Positions 1-6,621 of a stretch of DNA of 18,296 nucleotides are shown here, piece by piece (position 1 is the stretch's first letter; each line of letters starts with the position of its first letter). The stretch is from NCBI GenBank assembly GCA_045580305.1, contig JAZNNQ010000008.1:1-18296 (forward strand), read 5' to 3'. The position numbers and the translations under genes were made by a program. Origin of the DNA: RGIG7332 sp045580305 (GTDB lineage Bacteria > Bacillota > Clostridia > Oscillospirales > JAAYXM01). The notes beneath the pieces were generated by a model, which saw only the letters and a program-made list of their open reading frames with translations, did not search any database and was not told the DNA's origin.

Positions 1-377
1 CCGTTGTTTTGGGTCTTTTCACAATAGGCGATCTTATACTTACTCTCCTCGGCATTATTGCAGCCTGGATCGGAGCAATGGTTATTGACAGGATCTTTAT
101 CGGTCGAGGACAGGCCTTTACTGCGCAGATCGTTTCGGATAAGTACGAGGAGATAAATCTTGCTATAAGAGAAGAGGTTAGACGTACTACAACTATGTTC
201 GTTGCAACCGGTGGATACTCCGGTCAATCTAAAACCGTTCTTTCCGTAACGTTTACAATGCGTCAGTACGCAGATCTGATGAACGTTATTAAGCGCATAG
301 ACAAGACTGCGTTTGTCAGCATTACGCGTGCGCACGAGATAAACGGAGAGGGATGGACTTACGGCGAGCACGATTAA
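1..377 (+). CDS. YitT family membrane protein, C-terminal part (5' end outside window)
   Basis: The frame is open to the left edge of the window, so only the last ~124 residues are present. A hydrophobic segment (LILTLLGIIAAWIGAMVIDR) is followed by a soluble domain. Its ending, with RIDKTAFVSITRAHEINGEGW, matches the DUF2179 domain that closes YitT/YebE-type multipass membrane proteins. In that family the N-terminal part carries about five membrane helices and the soluble tail is cytosolic; the function is unsettled. A TTG at 9 could be read as a start, but a start inside the last membrane segment makes no sense, so I call it a fragment. No clear terminator follows the stop. The next gene has its own promoter. 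Confidence 0.85.
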   Translation, partial: VVLGLFTIGDLILTLLGIIAAWIGAMVIDRIFIGRGQAFTAQIVSDKYEEINLAIREEVRRTTTMFVATGGYSGQSKTVLSVTFTMRQYADLMNVIKRIDKTAFVSITRAHEINGEGWTYGEHD

Positions 378-467
378 TTTTATTGCTTCGCAGATTAAAA
401 AAACTGGAATTGTGCGAAATTAACAATTTATATTTGCATATTTTATTCATTTTAGCATAAAAAGGCA

Positions 468-496
468 TTGCAATTTGTCGCAATTTGTGTTAAAAT
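468..496 (+). promoter_or_regulatory. Sigma-A promoter of typA
   Basis: A -35 box TTGCAA (468-473) and a -10 box TAAAAT (491-496) are separated by 17 bp, about 40 bp upstream of the typA start. The rest of the 378-535 gap is AT-rich and shows no other feature. Confidence 0.55.
470..489 (+). repeat. 10-bp direct repeat inside the typA promoter spacer
   Basis: GCAATTTGTC (470-479) is followed at once by GCAATTTGTG (480-489). The two units are one helical turn apart and fill the spacer between the -35 and -10 boxes. This may be a regulator site or a chance duplication. Confidence 0.5.
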
Positions 497-535
497 ATTA
501 AGGTTGAAATTTTTTACTTTGAAAGGTTACGAAAA

Positions 536-2359
536 ATGAAGCGTACCGATTTAAGAAATATTGCTATTATTGCTCACGTTGACCACGGAAAGACTACTCT
601 TGTTGACGAAATGCTGCGCCAGGGCGGAATTTATCGCGAAAACCAGGAGACTGAGGATCGCGTTATGGACTCAAATGACCTGGAGCGTGAGCGCGGAATT
701 ACTATTCTCGCAAAGAACACTGCCATTCATTACAAGGACGTTAAGATAAACGTTATTGATACTCCCGGCCACGCGGATTTTGGCGGTGAGGTTGAGCGTA
801 TACTCAAAATGGTAGACGGCGTTATCCTTCTTGTTGACGCGGCTGAAGGCCCTATGCCCCAGACCCGCTTCGTACTGCAAAAAGCGTTGGAATTAGGACA
901 CCGTGTAATCGTTGTTGTCAATAAAATTGACCGTCAGGATGCCCGTCTTGACGAAATTGAGGACGAGGTTTTAGAGCTTCTGTTAGAGCTTGATGCAAAT
1001 GAAGAGCAACTTGACTCACCTATTCTCTACTGTTCTGCCCGTGCGGGCATCGCAAGCGAGGACCCCAATGTACAAGGTGTTGACTTAAAGCCACTTCTGG
1101 ACAAAATCGTGGACTATATCCCCGCACCGATTGCCGATAAAGAGGCACCCCTTTCAATGCTGGTTTCCTCTATCGACTATAACGATTATGTGGGAAGAAT
1201 AGGTATCGGTCGTATCGAAACCGGTGTTCTCAAATTAAATCAGGAGATTATGGTTTGCGACTACCACGGTCTTAGAGAGGCAAAAAAATCAAAAATCACC
1301 GCAATTTATGAATTTGAAGGACTGGAGAGAGTACCGGTTACCGAAGCCTCTGCCGGAAGCATCGTTGCCTTTTCCGGTATGAGTGAGATAACCATCGGCG
1401 ACACGGTGTGCGATCCCACATCCCCCAATCCCCTTCCTTTTGTTAAAATCTCAGAGCCTACCGTGGAAATGACCTTCTCGGTAAATGACTCACCCTTTGC
1501 CGGTCGCGAGGGTAAATTCGTTACCACTCGAAACCTGCGTGACCGCCTGCAGCGCGAGCTGTTAAAGGATGTTTCTCTTCGTGTATCCGATGTTGAAGGA
1601 TCTATGGACTCTTTCTCTGTTGCAGGCCGCGGTGAAATGCATCTTTCCATTTTAATCGAAACCATGCGCCGTGAGGGTTATGAGTTTCAGGTGAGCACTC
1701 CCCGCGTTTTATACAAAGAGATCGACGGTGTTATGTGTGAGCCTATCGAACAGCTTACAATTGATGTTCCTGAGGAGTCTCTCGGCTCGGTTATGGAAAA
1801 GATGGGCACACGAAAGGCAGAACTTACCCATATGACACCCTTTGGAAGTCGTATGCGCGTTGAATTTTTAATCCCCTCCCGTGGTCTTTTCGGCTACAGA
1901 AACGAATTTTTAACCGACACCAAGGGTGAAGGTGTACTCAACGCGGTGTTCCATAACTATGCGCCCTTCAAAGGTGACATTCCCCGTCGCACCACCGGTT
2001 CTCTCATCGCATTTGAAACCGGCGATGCCGTTGCTTACGGTCTGTTTAACGCTCAAGAGCGCGGTGCTCTGTTTATCGATGCTGGCACTCCTGTTTACGA
2101 GGGAATGGTTGTAGGTGTATCACCGAAACCCGACGATATTACAGTAAATGTTTGCAAACGCAAGCAACTTACCAATATGCGCGCCTCCGGTAGTGACGAT
2201 GCTCTTCGTCTTATCCCCCCGCGCAGAATGAGTTTAGAGCAGATGCTTGAATTCTTAGCAGATGATGAACTTCTCGAGGTAACTCCGGAAAACCTCAGAA
2301 TTCGCAAGAGAATTTTAGACCACGCGAACAGAATGAAAGCGCTCAAAGGAAACAAATAA
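536..2359 (+). CDS. typA: Ribosome-associated translational GTPase TypA/BipA
   Basis: This 607-residue protein has the usual length and layout of TypA/BipA, a GTPase related to EF-G that binds the 70S ribosome and acts in 50S assembly and stress adaptation. The GTPase motifs are plain: P-loop AHVDHGKT (13-20), switch I RERGITI (51-57), DTPGH (75-79) and NKID (129-132). After the G domain come the beta-barrel domain, the EF-G-like alpha/beta domains (GRGEMHLSILIETMRREG) and the BipA-specific C-terminal domain (LFGYRNEFLTDTKGEG, then RKRQLTNMRASG-like sequence). The ATG start is preceded by GAAAGG. The gene has its own promoter and terminator, so it is probably monocistronic. Confidence 0.97.
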   Translation: MKRTDLRNIAIIAHVDHGKTTLVDEMLRQGGIYRENQETEDRVMDSNDLERERGITILAKNTAIHYKDVKINVIDTPGHADFGGEVERILKMVDGVILLVDAAEGPMPQTRFVLQKALELGHRVIVVVNKIDRQDARLDEIEDEVLELLLELDANEEQLDSPILYCSARAGIASEDPNVQGVDLKPLLDKIVDYIPAPIADKEAPLSMLVSSIDYNDYVGRIGIGRIETGVLKLNQEIMVCDYHGLREAKKSKITAIYEFEGLERVPVTEASAGSIVAFSGMSEITIGDTVCDPTSPNPLPFVKISEPTVEMTFSVNDSPFAGREGKFVTTRNLRDRLQRELLKDVSLRVSDVEGSMDSFSVAGRGEMHLSILIETMRREGYEFQVSTPRVLYKEIDGVMCEPIEQLTIDVPEESLGSVMEKMGTRKAELTHMTPFGSRMRVEFLIPSRGLFGYRNEFLTDTKGEGVLNAVFHNYAPFKGDIPRRTTGSLIAFETGDAVAYGLFNAQERGALFIDAGTPVYEGMVVGVSPKPDDITVNVCKRKQLTNMRASGSDDALRLIPPRRMSLEQMLEFLADDELLEVTPENLRIRKRILDHANRMKALKGNK

Positions 2360-2360
2360 T

Positions 2361-2387
2361 AAAAAGCGGGTAATCCCCGCTTTTTTT
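2361..2387 (+). terminator. Intrinsic terminator of typA
   Basis: AAAAAGCGGG and CCCGCTTTTT arms enclose the loop TAATC, with a T run following. It begins one base after the typA stop codon. Confidence 0.9.
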
Positions 2388-2388
2388 A

Positions 2389-2417
2389 TTGTATTTTTCG
2401 CGATTTTAGTTTAGAAT
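2389..2417 (+). promoter_or_regulatory. Promoter of the pgeF operon
   Basis: TTGTAT (2389-2394) and TAGAAT (2412-2417) lie 17 bp apart, directly after the typA terminator and 30 bp before the pgeF start. Confidence 0.45.
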
Positions 2418-2446
2418 ATAAATATTGTGCAAGTGAGGTGATTAAT

Positions 2447-3253
2447 ATGCCCTTTATCGAAAACAAAAGTGGTGATTTTTTATATTTGACAATACCCTCT
2501 TTTACCAAAACCGGGCTTGTTAATCACGGCTTCACCACCCGCCTTGGCGGTGTGAGCAAGCCACCGCTTCACTCTATGAATTTAGGCATAAGTCGCGGTG
2601 ATGATCCCGCGGCGGTTATTGAAAACTACAAAATCGCAGGGCGCGCCATCGGCTTTGATCCCGACCGTATTGTATTCTTCCCCCAAGTACATAAAAACGA
2701 TATATATGTAGCCCGTGAAGAGGATGCAGGTATGGGTTTTCGCGATAACCGCCCCGAATATGACGGGATTATAACCAATGTAAAAAATCTTCCCCTTGCC
2801 ACCTTTCACGCAGACTGCACACCGATTTTCCTGCTTGACCCGATAAAAGAGGTGGCAGGCGTTGTGCACGCCGGCTGGCGCGGCACGGCTTTGGAGACCG
2901 CCGGCAAGGCGGTTTTGAAAATGCAGGAGGTCTTTTCCTGCAAGCCCGAGAATATTTTGGCGGGCATCGGACCCTGCGGCGGCAAATGCTGTTTTGAGAC
3001 CCACAACGATGTGCCCGAGGCTATGATTGAGGCTCTCGGTAAGGATGCAGAAAGATATTTTACACCCATAGGTGAAAAGTACCTCATTGACCTTGCGGGA
3101 CTCAATAAATTCGTGTTGACCCGCCACGGTGTTTTAAGCGAAAATATTACGATGAGCGGTATTTGCACCCGCTGCAATTCAGATACCTATTGGTCGCATC
3201 GCGCCACAGGCGGTGTTCGCGGTGCAATGGCTGCAATAATTATGCTGAGGTGA
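2447..3253 (+). CDS. pgeF: PgeF/YfiH family (DUF152, multicopper polyphenol oxidase-like) protein
   Basis: This 268-residue cytosolic protein belongs to the YfiH/YlmD/LACC1 family. Members have been described as laccase-like oxidases, as purine nucleoside phosphorylase/adenosine deaminases, and in E. coli as PgeF, which keeps L-Ser out of the peptidoglycan stem. The family metal ligands are visible: H82 in FPQVHKN, C124 in HADCTP and H141 in VHAGWRG. The C-terminal signature (CTRC ... YWSHRATGG) is also present. I chose ATG at 2447 because GTGAGGTGA lies at the right distance; the in-frame GTG at 2438 is part of that SD site. It heads an operon, since the next gene starts 5 nt after its stop. 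The in vivo substrate cannot be told from the sequence. Confidence 0.9.
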   Translation: MPFIENKSGDFLYLTIPSFTKTGLVNHGFTTRLGGVSKPPLHSMNLGISRGDDPAAVIENYKIAGRAIGFDPDRIVFFPQVHKNDIYVAREEDAGMGFRDNRPEYDGIITNVKNLPLATFHADCTPIFLLDPIKEVAGVVHAGWRGTALETAGKAVLKMQEVFSCKPENILAGIGPCGGKCCFETHNDVPEAMIEALGKDAERYFTPIGEKYLIDLAGLNKFVLTRHGVLSENITMSGICTRCNSDTYWSHRATGGVRGAMAAIIMLR

Positions 3254-3258
3254 TTAAT

Positions 3259-4770
3259 TTGAAAAGAATCCTCGCGCTTATGCTTTCTCTTATTTTCCTT
3301 TGTTCCTGCGGTGATTCGGGCGACGGTGAAATAACGGAAGGCTCTGAAAATACAAATACAGAATTCGGTGTTGCTCTGGTGCCGGAGGCTACAGTTAATC
3401 CGCTTGCCAGTAAAAACAAAGAAAATTTAGAGCTTTTCGGCCTTGTTTATGAAGGCCTTTTTGAATTGGACGAAAAATTTGACGCGATCGCGGTGCTTTG
3501 CGATAAATATTCAAAGCAGGACACGATTTATAGATTTACCGTAAAAAGCAACATCCGTTTTAGTGACGGAACGCCCCTTACTGCTGAGGATGTGGCCTAT
3601 TCAATCAATCTTGCAAAGAACGAAGTTTCCTATTTCGCCACCCGTCTTTCAAATATTTCCACCGCTGTGGCTCAAGGAAATGATGTGGTCATCACCCTGC
3701 TTAATCCTAATTCAAAACTTGCAAATCTCCTTGATGTACCTGTTATTAAAAAAGGCAGTGAACAAAGCGCTATCGCCATTGGCACCGGTCCTTACTATCT
3801 TTCCTACAACGCTGATAAAAAGGAATACACACTTCTTAAAAACCCTCACTGGCATGGCAAAGATACTCTGCCCTTTGACAGCATAAAGGTCGTAGGTGTT
3901 TCAGGTGTTGATGAACTTATCTGGGGTTTTGAGTCTATGAATATAGACTTGATAACCCTTGATCCAACCGGTGCAACTCCTTATCAGTTCCGCGGTGACT
4001 ATCACTCCACCGATATTGCAAGCACATCCCTTGTACATCTTGGCTTTAATTACAATGTCCGCGCGTTCCAGAATGCAAGTGTTCGCCGTGCCATCTCCTG
4101 TGCAATAGACCGTAAAAGTGCTACCGAGCAGGACTTTGCCCTTATGGGACATCCTACCACTCTGCCCTTGCATCCATCCTGCCGCGCATTTAATAAGGAT
4201 GTTGCCGCGACTATAGATTACTCTAAAGAAAACGCCCTCGCCCTCTTTAACGAAGCGGGCTTCAAGGATACCAACAGTGATGGAAAGTTAGATAATTCCT
4301 ACCGCTCATACACCCTTTTGGTAAACAGCGAAAATAAAAGTCGTGTGGCGCTCGCCCGCAGAATTGCCGAAACCCTTACCAACCTCGGCTTTATCGTAAA
4401 CATCCGCGAGGAAAAGTGGTCATCTTATACCCGCTCGCTGATTAACGGTGACTTTGATATGTACATTACCGAGGTAAATATGCGGGCGGATTTCAACCTT
4501 GATTCTCTTATAAGATCGGGCAGCGCGCTCAATTACGGCGGCTATTCATCGTCAGAGACCGACAATCGCCTTGCCGCTTATAACAAGCTTAAATTTGCAG
4601 AGGGCAATGAGATGACGGATTTCCTCCGCCATCTTGCGGATACCTGCCCCATCGTACCGATTCTATTTAAAAAACATTCGGCGGTAACTCATAAAGAATT
4701 TTTTGAGTCTCTTACCCCGATGACGCATAATGCATATTATAAATTTAACTCTTGGAAGGTTGTGGAATAA
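3259..4770 (+). CDS. Family-5 extracellular solute-binding lipoprotein (peptide/nickel type), orphan
   Basis: The 503-residue product begins with a lipoprotein signal: positive start, hydrophobic core, lipobox LCSC with the lipidated Cys at 17, then an acidic linker. The mature part is a DppA/OppA-type binding protein: an early LFGLVYEGLFELD segment, the family motif FSDGTPLTAEDVAYSI, GTGPYYL, and VRRAISCAIDR in the second lobe. It should sit on the outer face of the membrane and capture peptides or similar ligands for an ABC importer, but no permease or ATPase gene is nearby. I chose TTG at 3259: it follows GAGGTGA at proper spacing and starts the signal peptide. Longer in-frame starts read back into pgeF. 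The SD site overlaps the pgeF stop. malQ begins 4 nt after the stop. Confidence 0.9.
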   Translation: MKRILALMLSLIFLCSCGDSGDGEITEGSENTNTEFGVALVPEATVNPLASKNKENLELFGLVYEGLFELDEKFDAIAVLCDKYSKQDTIYRFTVKSNIRFSDGTPLTAEDVAYSINLAKNEVSYFATRLSNISTAVAQGNDVVITLLNPNSKLANLLDVPVIKKGSEQSAIAIGTGPYYLSYNADKKEYTLLKNPHWHGKDTLPFDSIKVVGVSGVDELIWGFESMNIDLITLDPTGATPYQFRGDYHSTDIASTSLVHLGFNYNVRAFQNASVRRAISCAIDRKSATEQDFALMGHPTTLPLHPSCRAFNKDVAATIDYSKENALALFNEAGFKDTNSDGKLDNSYRSYTLLVNSENKSRVALARRIAETLTNLGFIVNIREEKWSSYTRSLINGDFDMYITEVNMRADFNLDSLIRSGSALNYGGYSSSETDNRLAAYNKLKFAEGNEMTDFLRHLADTCPIVPILFKKHSAVTHKEFFESLTPMTHNAYYKFNSWKVVE

Positions 4771-4774
4771 AAAA

Positions 4775-6028
4775 ATGCGTAAAGCAGGTGTTCTTTTACA
4801 CATAAGCTCCCTGCCCGGCCGTTTCGGCATCGGAACATTGGGTGAGTGTGCTCGTAATTTTGTTGATTTTCTTAGTGCTGCAGGTTTTACCGCCTGGCAG
4901 GTACTTCCCATCACCCCGGTGGGTGCTTCTTACTCACCCTATCAATCGCCGTCATCTTTTCGCGGCAACTCTCTTTTTATTGACCCCGACATTCTCGTGG
5001 AAAAAGGACTCTTAAGGGAAAACGAGCTTCCGCCCGTATCTACTCTTAACTATGTTGATTATCCGACTGTTGTAGCACACAACGAGAGAATACTATCTAT
5101 CGCGGCAACGCGCTCGGGCGAAGATGATTTTATTGAATGTGAATTCTCCCGTCAATGGGATGATCTTTTAAATTATGCACACTCCAAAGGCATTGAAATT
5201 ATTGGCGATCTTCCAATTTATGTTGCGCCGGACAGCGACGGATACAATATGCATCCCGAACTGTTTTTAGAGGATGCGGTTGCAGGCTGCCCACCCGATA
5301 ATTTCTCGGCTACAGGTCAATGCTGGAACAACCCTCTCTATGACTGGGATGCTCTTAAAAAAACCGGTTATGATTTCTGGATAAAGCGCATGGAATCAAC
5401 TTTTAAAAGATTTGACCGCGTGCGCCTTGATCATTTCAGAGGTTTTGCAGGCTATTGGGCCATTCCGAAGGATGCGCCTGATGCAAGTTACGGTGAATGG
5501 CGAAAAGGCCCGGGTATCGAACTTTTTGAGGCGCTTGAAAAAAAGCTTGGTAAACTCAATCTCATTGCTGAGGATTTAGGTACAATTACCGAGGATGTCA
5601 ACGAACTGCGCCGCGCACTTAAAATTCCCGGTATGGCGGTATTGCAATTTGCTTTTTACGATGCCAACAACCCATACCTCCCCGAAAATATCAAGGAAGA
5701 CTGCGTTTGCTATACAGGCACACACGATAACAATACTACCCTCGGTTGGATTCAGGAGGGCGGCTGGCATGTGGATACCGCAAGATTCCTTTTAGGCGCA
5801 AATAGTGACGACGAGCTGTTGGATGCTATGATAAACGCCTGCCTCAATTCCAAGGCAGAGCTTGCCGTACTTCCAATTCAGGACATCCTGCGCCAAGGCA
5901 AGCTTGCCCGTATGAATGTACCGGGTGTTGCCGAGGGCAACTGGATATACCGCCTAAACGGCGATCTTTTAACCCCTTGGCTTGCCGAGGAATACAGAAA
6001 CCGTCTCGCCGCAGCAAACAGAATTTAA
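4775..6028 (+). CDS. malQ: 4-alpha-glucanotransferase (amylomaltase, GH77), compact form
   Basis: GH77 enzymes move alpha-1,4-glucan segments between maltodextrins or to glucose, in the cytosol. Typical features are present: RKAGVLLHISSLPGRFGIG at the N-terminus, SPYQSPSSF (54-62), IIGDLPIYVAPDS (142-154), the loop GCPPDNFSATGQCW (171-184) and three catalytic acids. These are the nucleophile D219 in RLDHFRG, the acid/base E266 in AEDLG and the stabiliser D318 in THDNNT. It has 417 residues against about 500 in the Thermus enzyme. The helical stretch usually found between the VDY motif (94-96) and the IIGD strand is cut to about 45 residues. The frame runs unbroken, so this is not a frameshift. 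The ATG at 4775 is set by the family N-terminus; its SD site is weak (GGA), suggesting coupling to the upstream gene. Confidence 0.93.
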   Translation: MRKAGVLLHISSLPGRFGIGTLGECARNFVDFLSAAGFTAWQVLPITPVGASYSPYQSPSSFRGNSLFIDPDILVEKGLLRENELPPVSTLNYVDYPTVVAHNERILSIAATRSGEDDFIECEFSRQWDDLLNYAHSKGIEIIGDLPIYVAPDSDGYNMHPELFLEDAVAGCPPDNFSATGQCWNNPLYDWDALKKTGYDFWIKRMESTFKRFDRVRLDHFRGFAGYWAIPKDAPDASYGEWRKGPGIELFEALEKKLGKLNLIAEDLGTITEDVNELRRALKIPGMAVLQFAFYDANNPYLPENIKEDCVCYTGTHDNNTTLGWIQEGGWHVDTARFLLGANSDDELLDAMINACLNSKAELAVLPIQDILRQGKLARMNVPGVAEGNWIYRLNGDLLTPWLAEEYRNRLAAANRI

Positions 6029-6036
6029 GTACATAT

Positions 6037-6068
6037 AAAAAGGGACAGTCGTATGACTGTCCCTTTTC
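6037..6068. terminator. Bidirectional terminator hairpin between malQ and the tRNA gene
   Basis: AAAAGGGACAGTC and GACTGTCCCTTTT are perfect 13-bp arms around the loop GTAT. A run of A before and T after gives a terminator for malQ on the plus strand, and for read-through past the tRNA on the minus strand. It forms the left part of repeat copy A. Confidence 0.85.
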
Positions 6069-6092
6069 TTTTGGTGGAGATAAGCGGGATCG
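6041..6092. repeat. Direct repeat copy A: hairpin plus 3'-terminal 21 nt of tRNA-Ala
   Basis: This 52-nt unit matches 6176-6227 at 49 of 52 positions, with an offset of 135 bp. It contains the hairpin, then at 6072-6092 an exact copy of the last 21 nt of the tRNA-Ala gene, including the encoded CCA. Identity ends abruptly after 6092. Confidence 0.9.
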
Positions 6093-6175
6093 CTTTTCTG
6101 CGGAAAAGCCACGGCGGTTACGACGTGCCACCGGCACCCCGTCAAGTGCCGCCTTTCGATCCTTTTAAAATGGAA
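6093..6175. other. Structured 83-bp spacer between the tRNA-end repeats
   Basis: No gene is seen. The stretch is rich in short inverted repeats. GCTTTTC/GAAAAGC (6092-6109) has a 4-nt loop. A GC-rich nested structure follows: GGCGG and CCGCC outside, GTGCC and GGCAC with a 3-nt loop inside. Its base composition is more GC-rich than the flanking intergenic DNA. It could be a small palindromic repeat element; only a genome-wide search can tell. Confidence 0.5.
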
Positions 6176-6199
6176 AGAGACAGTCGTATGACCGTCCCT
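6176..6199 (-). terminator. Hairpin just downstream of tRNA-Ala
   Basis: Read on the minus strand, AGGGACGGTC and GACTGTCTCT pair around the loop ATAC. Two of the ten pairs are G-U wobbles; on the plus strand the same positions are A-C mismatches. This suggests that it works in the tRNA transcript. The T tract after it is poor, so it may act in 3' processing or pausing, with the perfect hairpin at 6037-6068 as backup terminator. Confidence 0.5.
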
Positions 6200-6227
6200 G
6201 TTCTTTTGGTGGAGATAAGCGGGATCG
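6176..6227. repeat. Direct repeat copy B, overlapping the tRNA-Ala 3' end
   Basis: This is the partner of 6041-6092. It runs from the tRNA's own downstream hairpin into the last 21 nt of the tRNA gene. The three differences from copy A all lie in the hairpin and its T-rich tail; the tRNA part is identical. Confidence 0.9.
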
Positions 6228-6282
6228 AACCGCTGGCCTCTTGAATGCCATTCAAGCGCTCTCCCAGCTGAGCTATACCCCC
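6207..6282 (-). tRNA. tRNA-Ala, anticodon GGC
   Basis: The 76-nt minus-strand gene folds into a full cloverleaf. The acceptor arms are GGGGGTA and TATCTCC (two G-U pairs), the D arm is GCTC/GAGC and the anticodon arm is CTTGA/TCAAG with loop ATGGCAT, giving anticodon GGC. The variable loop is AGGCC, and the T arm is AGCGG/CCGCT with loop TTCGATC. The discriminator is A and CCA is encoded. GGC reads the alanine codons GCC and GCU. A consensus promoter lies upstream. Confidence 0.97.
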
Positions 6283-6293
6283 GAGATGTTTTA

Positions 6294-6323
6294 ATTATAT
6301 CTTATTATATCAAATGGTGTCAA
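6294..6323 (-). promoter_or_regulatory. Sigma-A promoter of tRNA-Ala
   Basis: On the minus strand, TTGACA (6318-6323) and TATAAT (6294-6299) are both perfect consensus boxes with an 18-bp spacer. The -10 box ends 11 bp before the tRNA 5' end. It sits directly behind the stop codon of the xre gene, so xre transcripts may also run through. Confidence 0.85.
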
Positions 6324-6329
6324 TATGCT

Positions 6330-6536
6330 TTATTTTTCTACTTTAGGATTATTTGTACGCTCCAAAAGGTAATCGATGGAAACATCAAAATAATCCGCTA
6401 TTTTAATAAGTTCCACTATCCCCGGCTCTCTCTCGCCTGTCTCGTATCTGCTTATTGTATTTTGATTTGTATTTAAGTCAAGAGCTAACTTAAGCTGAGA
6501 TATTCCCCGCGCTTTGCGAATTTCTTTAAGTCTCAT
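6330..6536 (-). CDS. XRE family HTH transcriptional regulator, single-domain
   Basis: The 68-residue protein is nearly all helix-turn-helix (Cro/C1 type): LKEIRKARGISQLKLALDL, then the recognition helix NTNQNTISRYETGEREP, and a closing IADYFDVSIDYLLERT typical of small XRE proteins. It should dimerise on an inverted repeat. ATG at 6536 is chosen because AAGGGGTG lies 6 nt before it; the in-frame GTG at 6545 overlaps that SD site. It is divergent from a small lipoprotein gene across 85 bp holding two inverted repeats, which makes it the obvious candidate regulator of that gene and of itself. No terminator is seen before the tRNA downstream. Confidence 0.9.
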   Translation of the reverse strand: MRLKEIRKARGISQLKLALDLNTNQNTISRYETGEREPGIVELIKIADYFDVSIDYLLERTNNPKVEK

Positions 6537-6548
6537 CAAATTCACCCC

Positions 6549-6577
6549 TTGACATAATTATCCCATATCGGCATAAT
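6549..6577 (+). promoter_or_regulatory. Sigma-A promoter of the small lipoprotein gene
   Basis: TTGACA (6549-6554) and CATAAT (6572-6577) have a 17-bp spacer. Transcription should start near 6584, inside the right-hand palindrome. Confidence 0.75.
6557..6577. promoter_or_regulatory. Candidate operator O1 (imperfect inverted repeat)
   Basis: ATTATCCC (6557-6564) and GGCATAAT (6570-6577) flank 5 bp, with one mismatch from perfect symmetry. It shares the core TATCCC-N5-GG.ATA with O2 and covers the promoter spacer and the -10 box. Confidence 0.5.
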
Positions 6578-6604
6578 ATAAATATCCCGATTTGGGATAT
6601 TTAT
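6578..6604. promoter_or_regulatory. Candidate operator O2 (perfect 11-bp inverted repeat)
   Basis: ATAAATATCCC (6578-6588) and GGGATATTTAT (6594-6604) are perfect arms around GATTT, directly behind the -10 box and over the expected transcription start. Its centre is 24 bp from that of O1. It is most likely bound by the adjacent XRE protein; an mRNA 5' hairpin is the alternative. Confidence 0.65.
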
Positions 6605-6621
6605 ATTGAGGAGGTATATAT

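Noticed and set aside
2582..3127. A 181-codon open frame opposite pgeF
   Set aside because: It lies wholly within a conserved gene, has no SD site and no recognisable domain.
3163..3258. A longer N-terminus for the solute-binding protein, starting inside pgeF
   Set aside because: The added residues are out-of-frame pgeF and would bury the lipoprotein signal; TTG at 3259 has the SD site and begins the signal peptide.
6041..6227. attL/attR of an integrated phage or island
   Set aside because: Only 83 bp lie between the copies, with no integrase, and the repeat extends past the tRNA into its hairpin. Kept only as one explanation in the findings.
5977..6244. Short overlapping frames reading through the tRNA and its repeats (ending in LVEISGI-type peptides)
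   Set aside because: The peptides are translations of the antisense of tRNA-Ala and the duplicated hairpin; similar false genes are common next to tRNAs.
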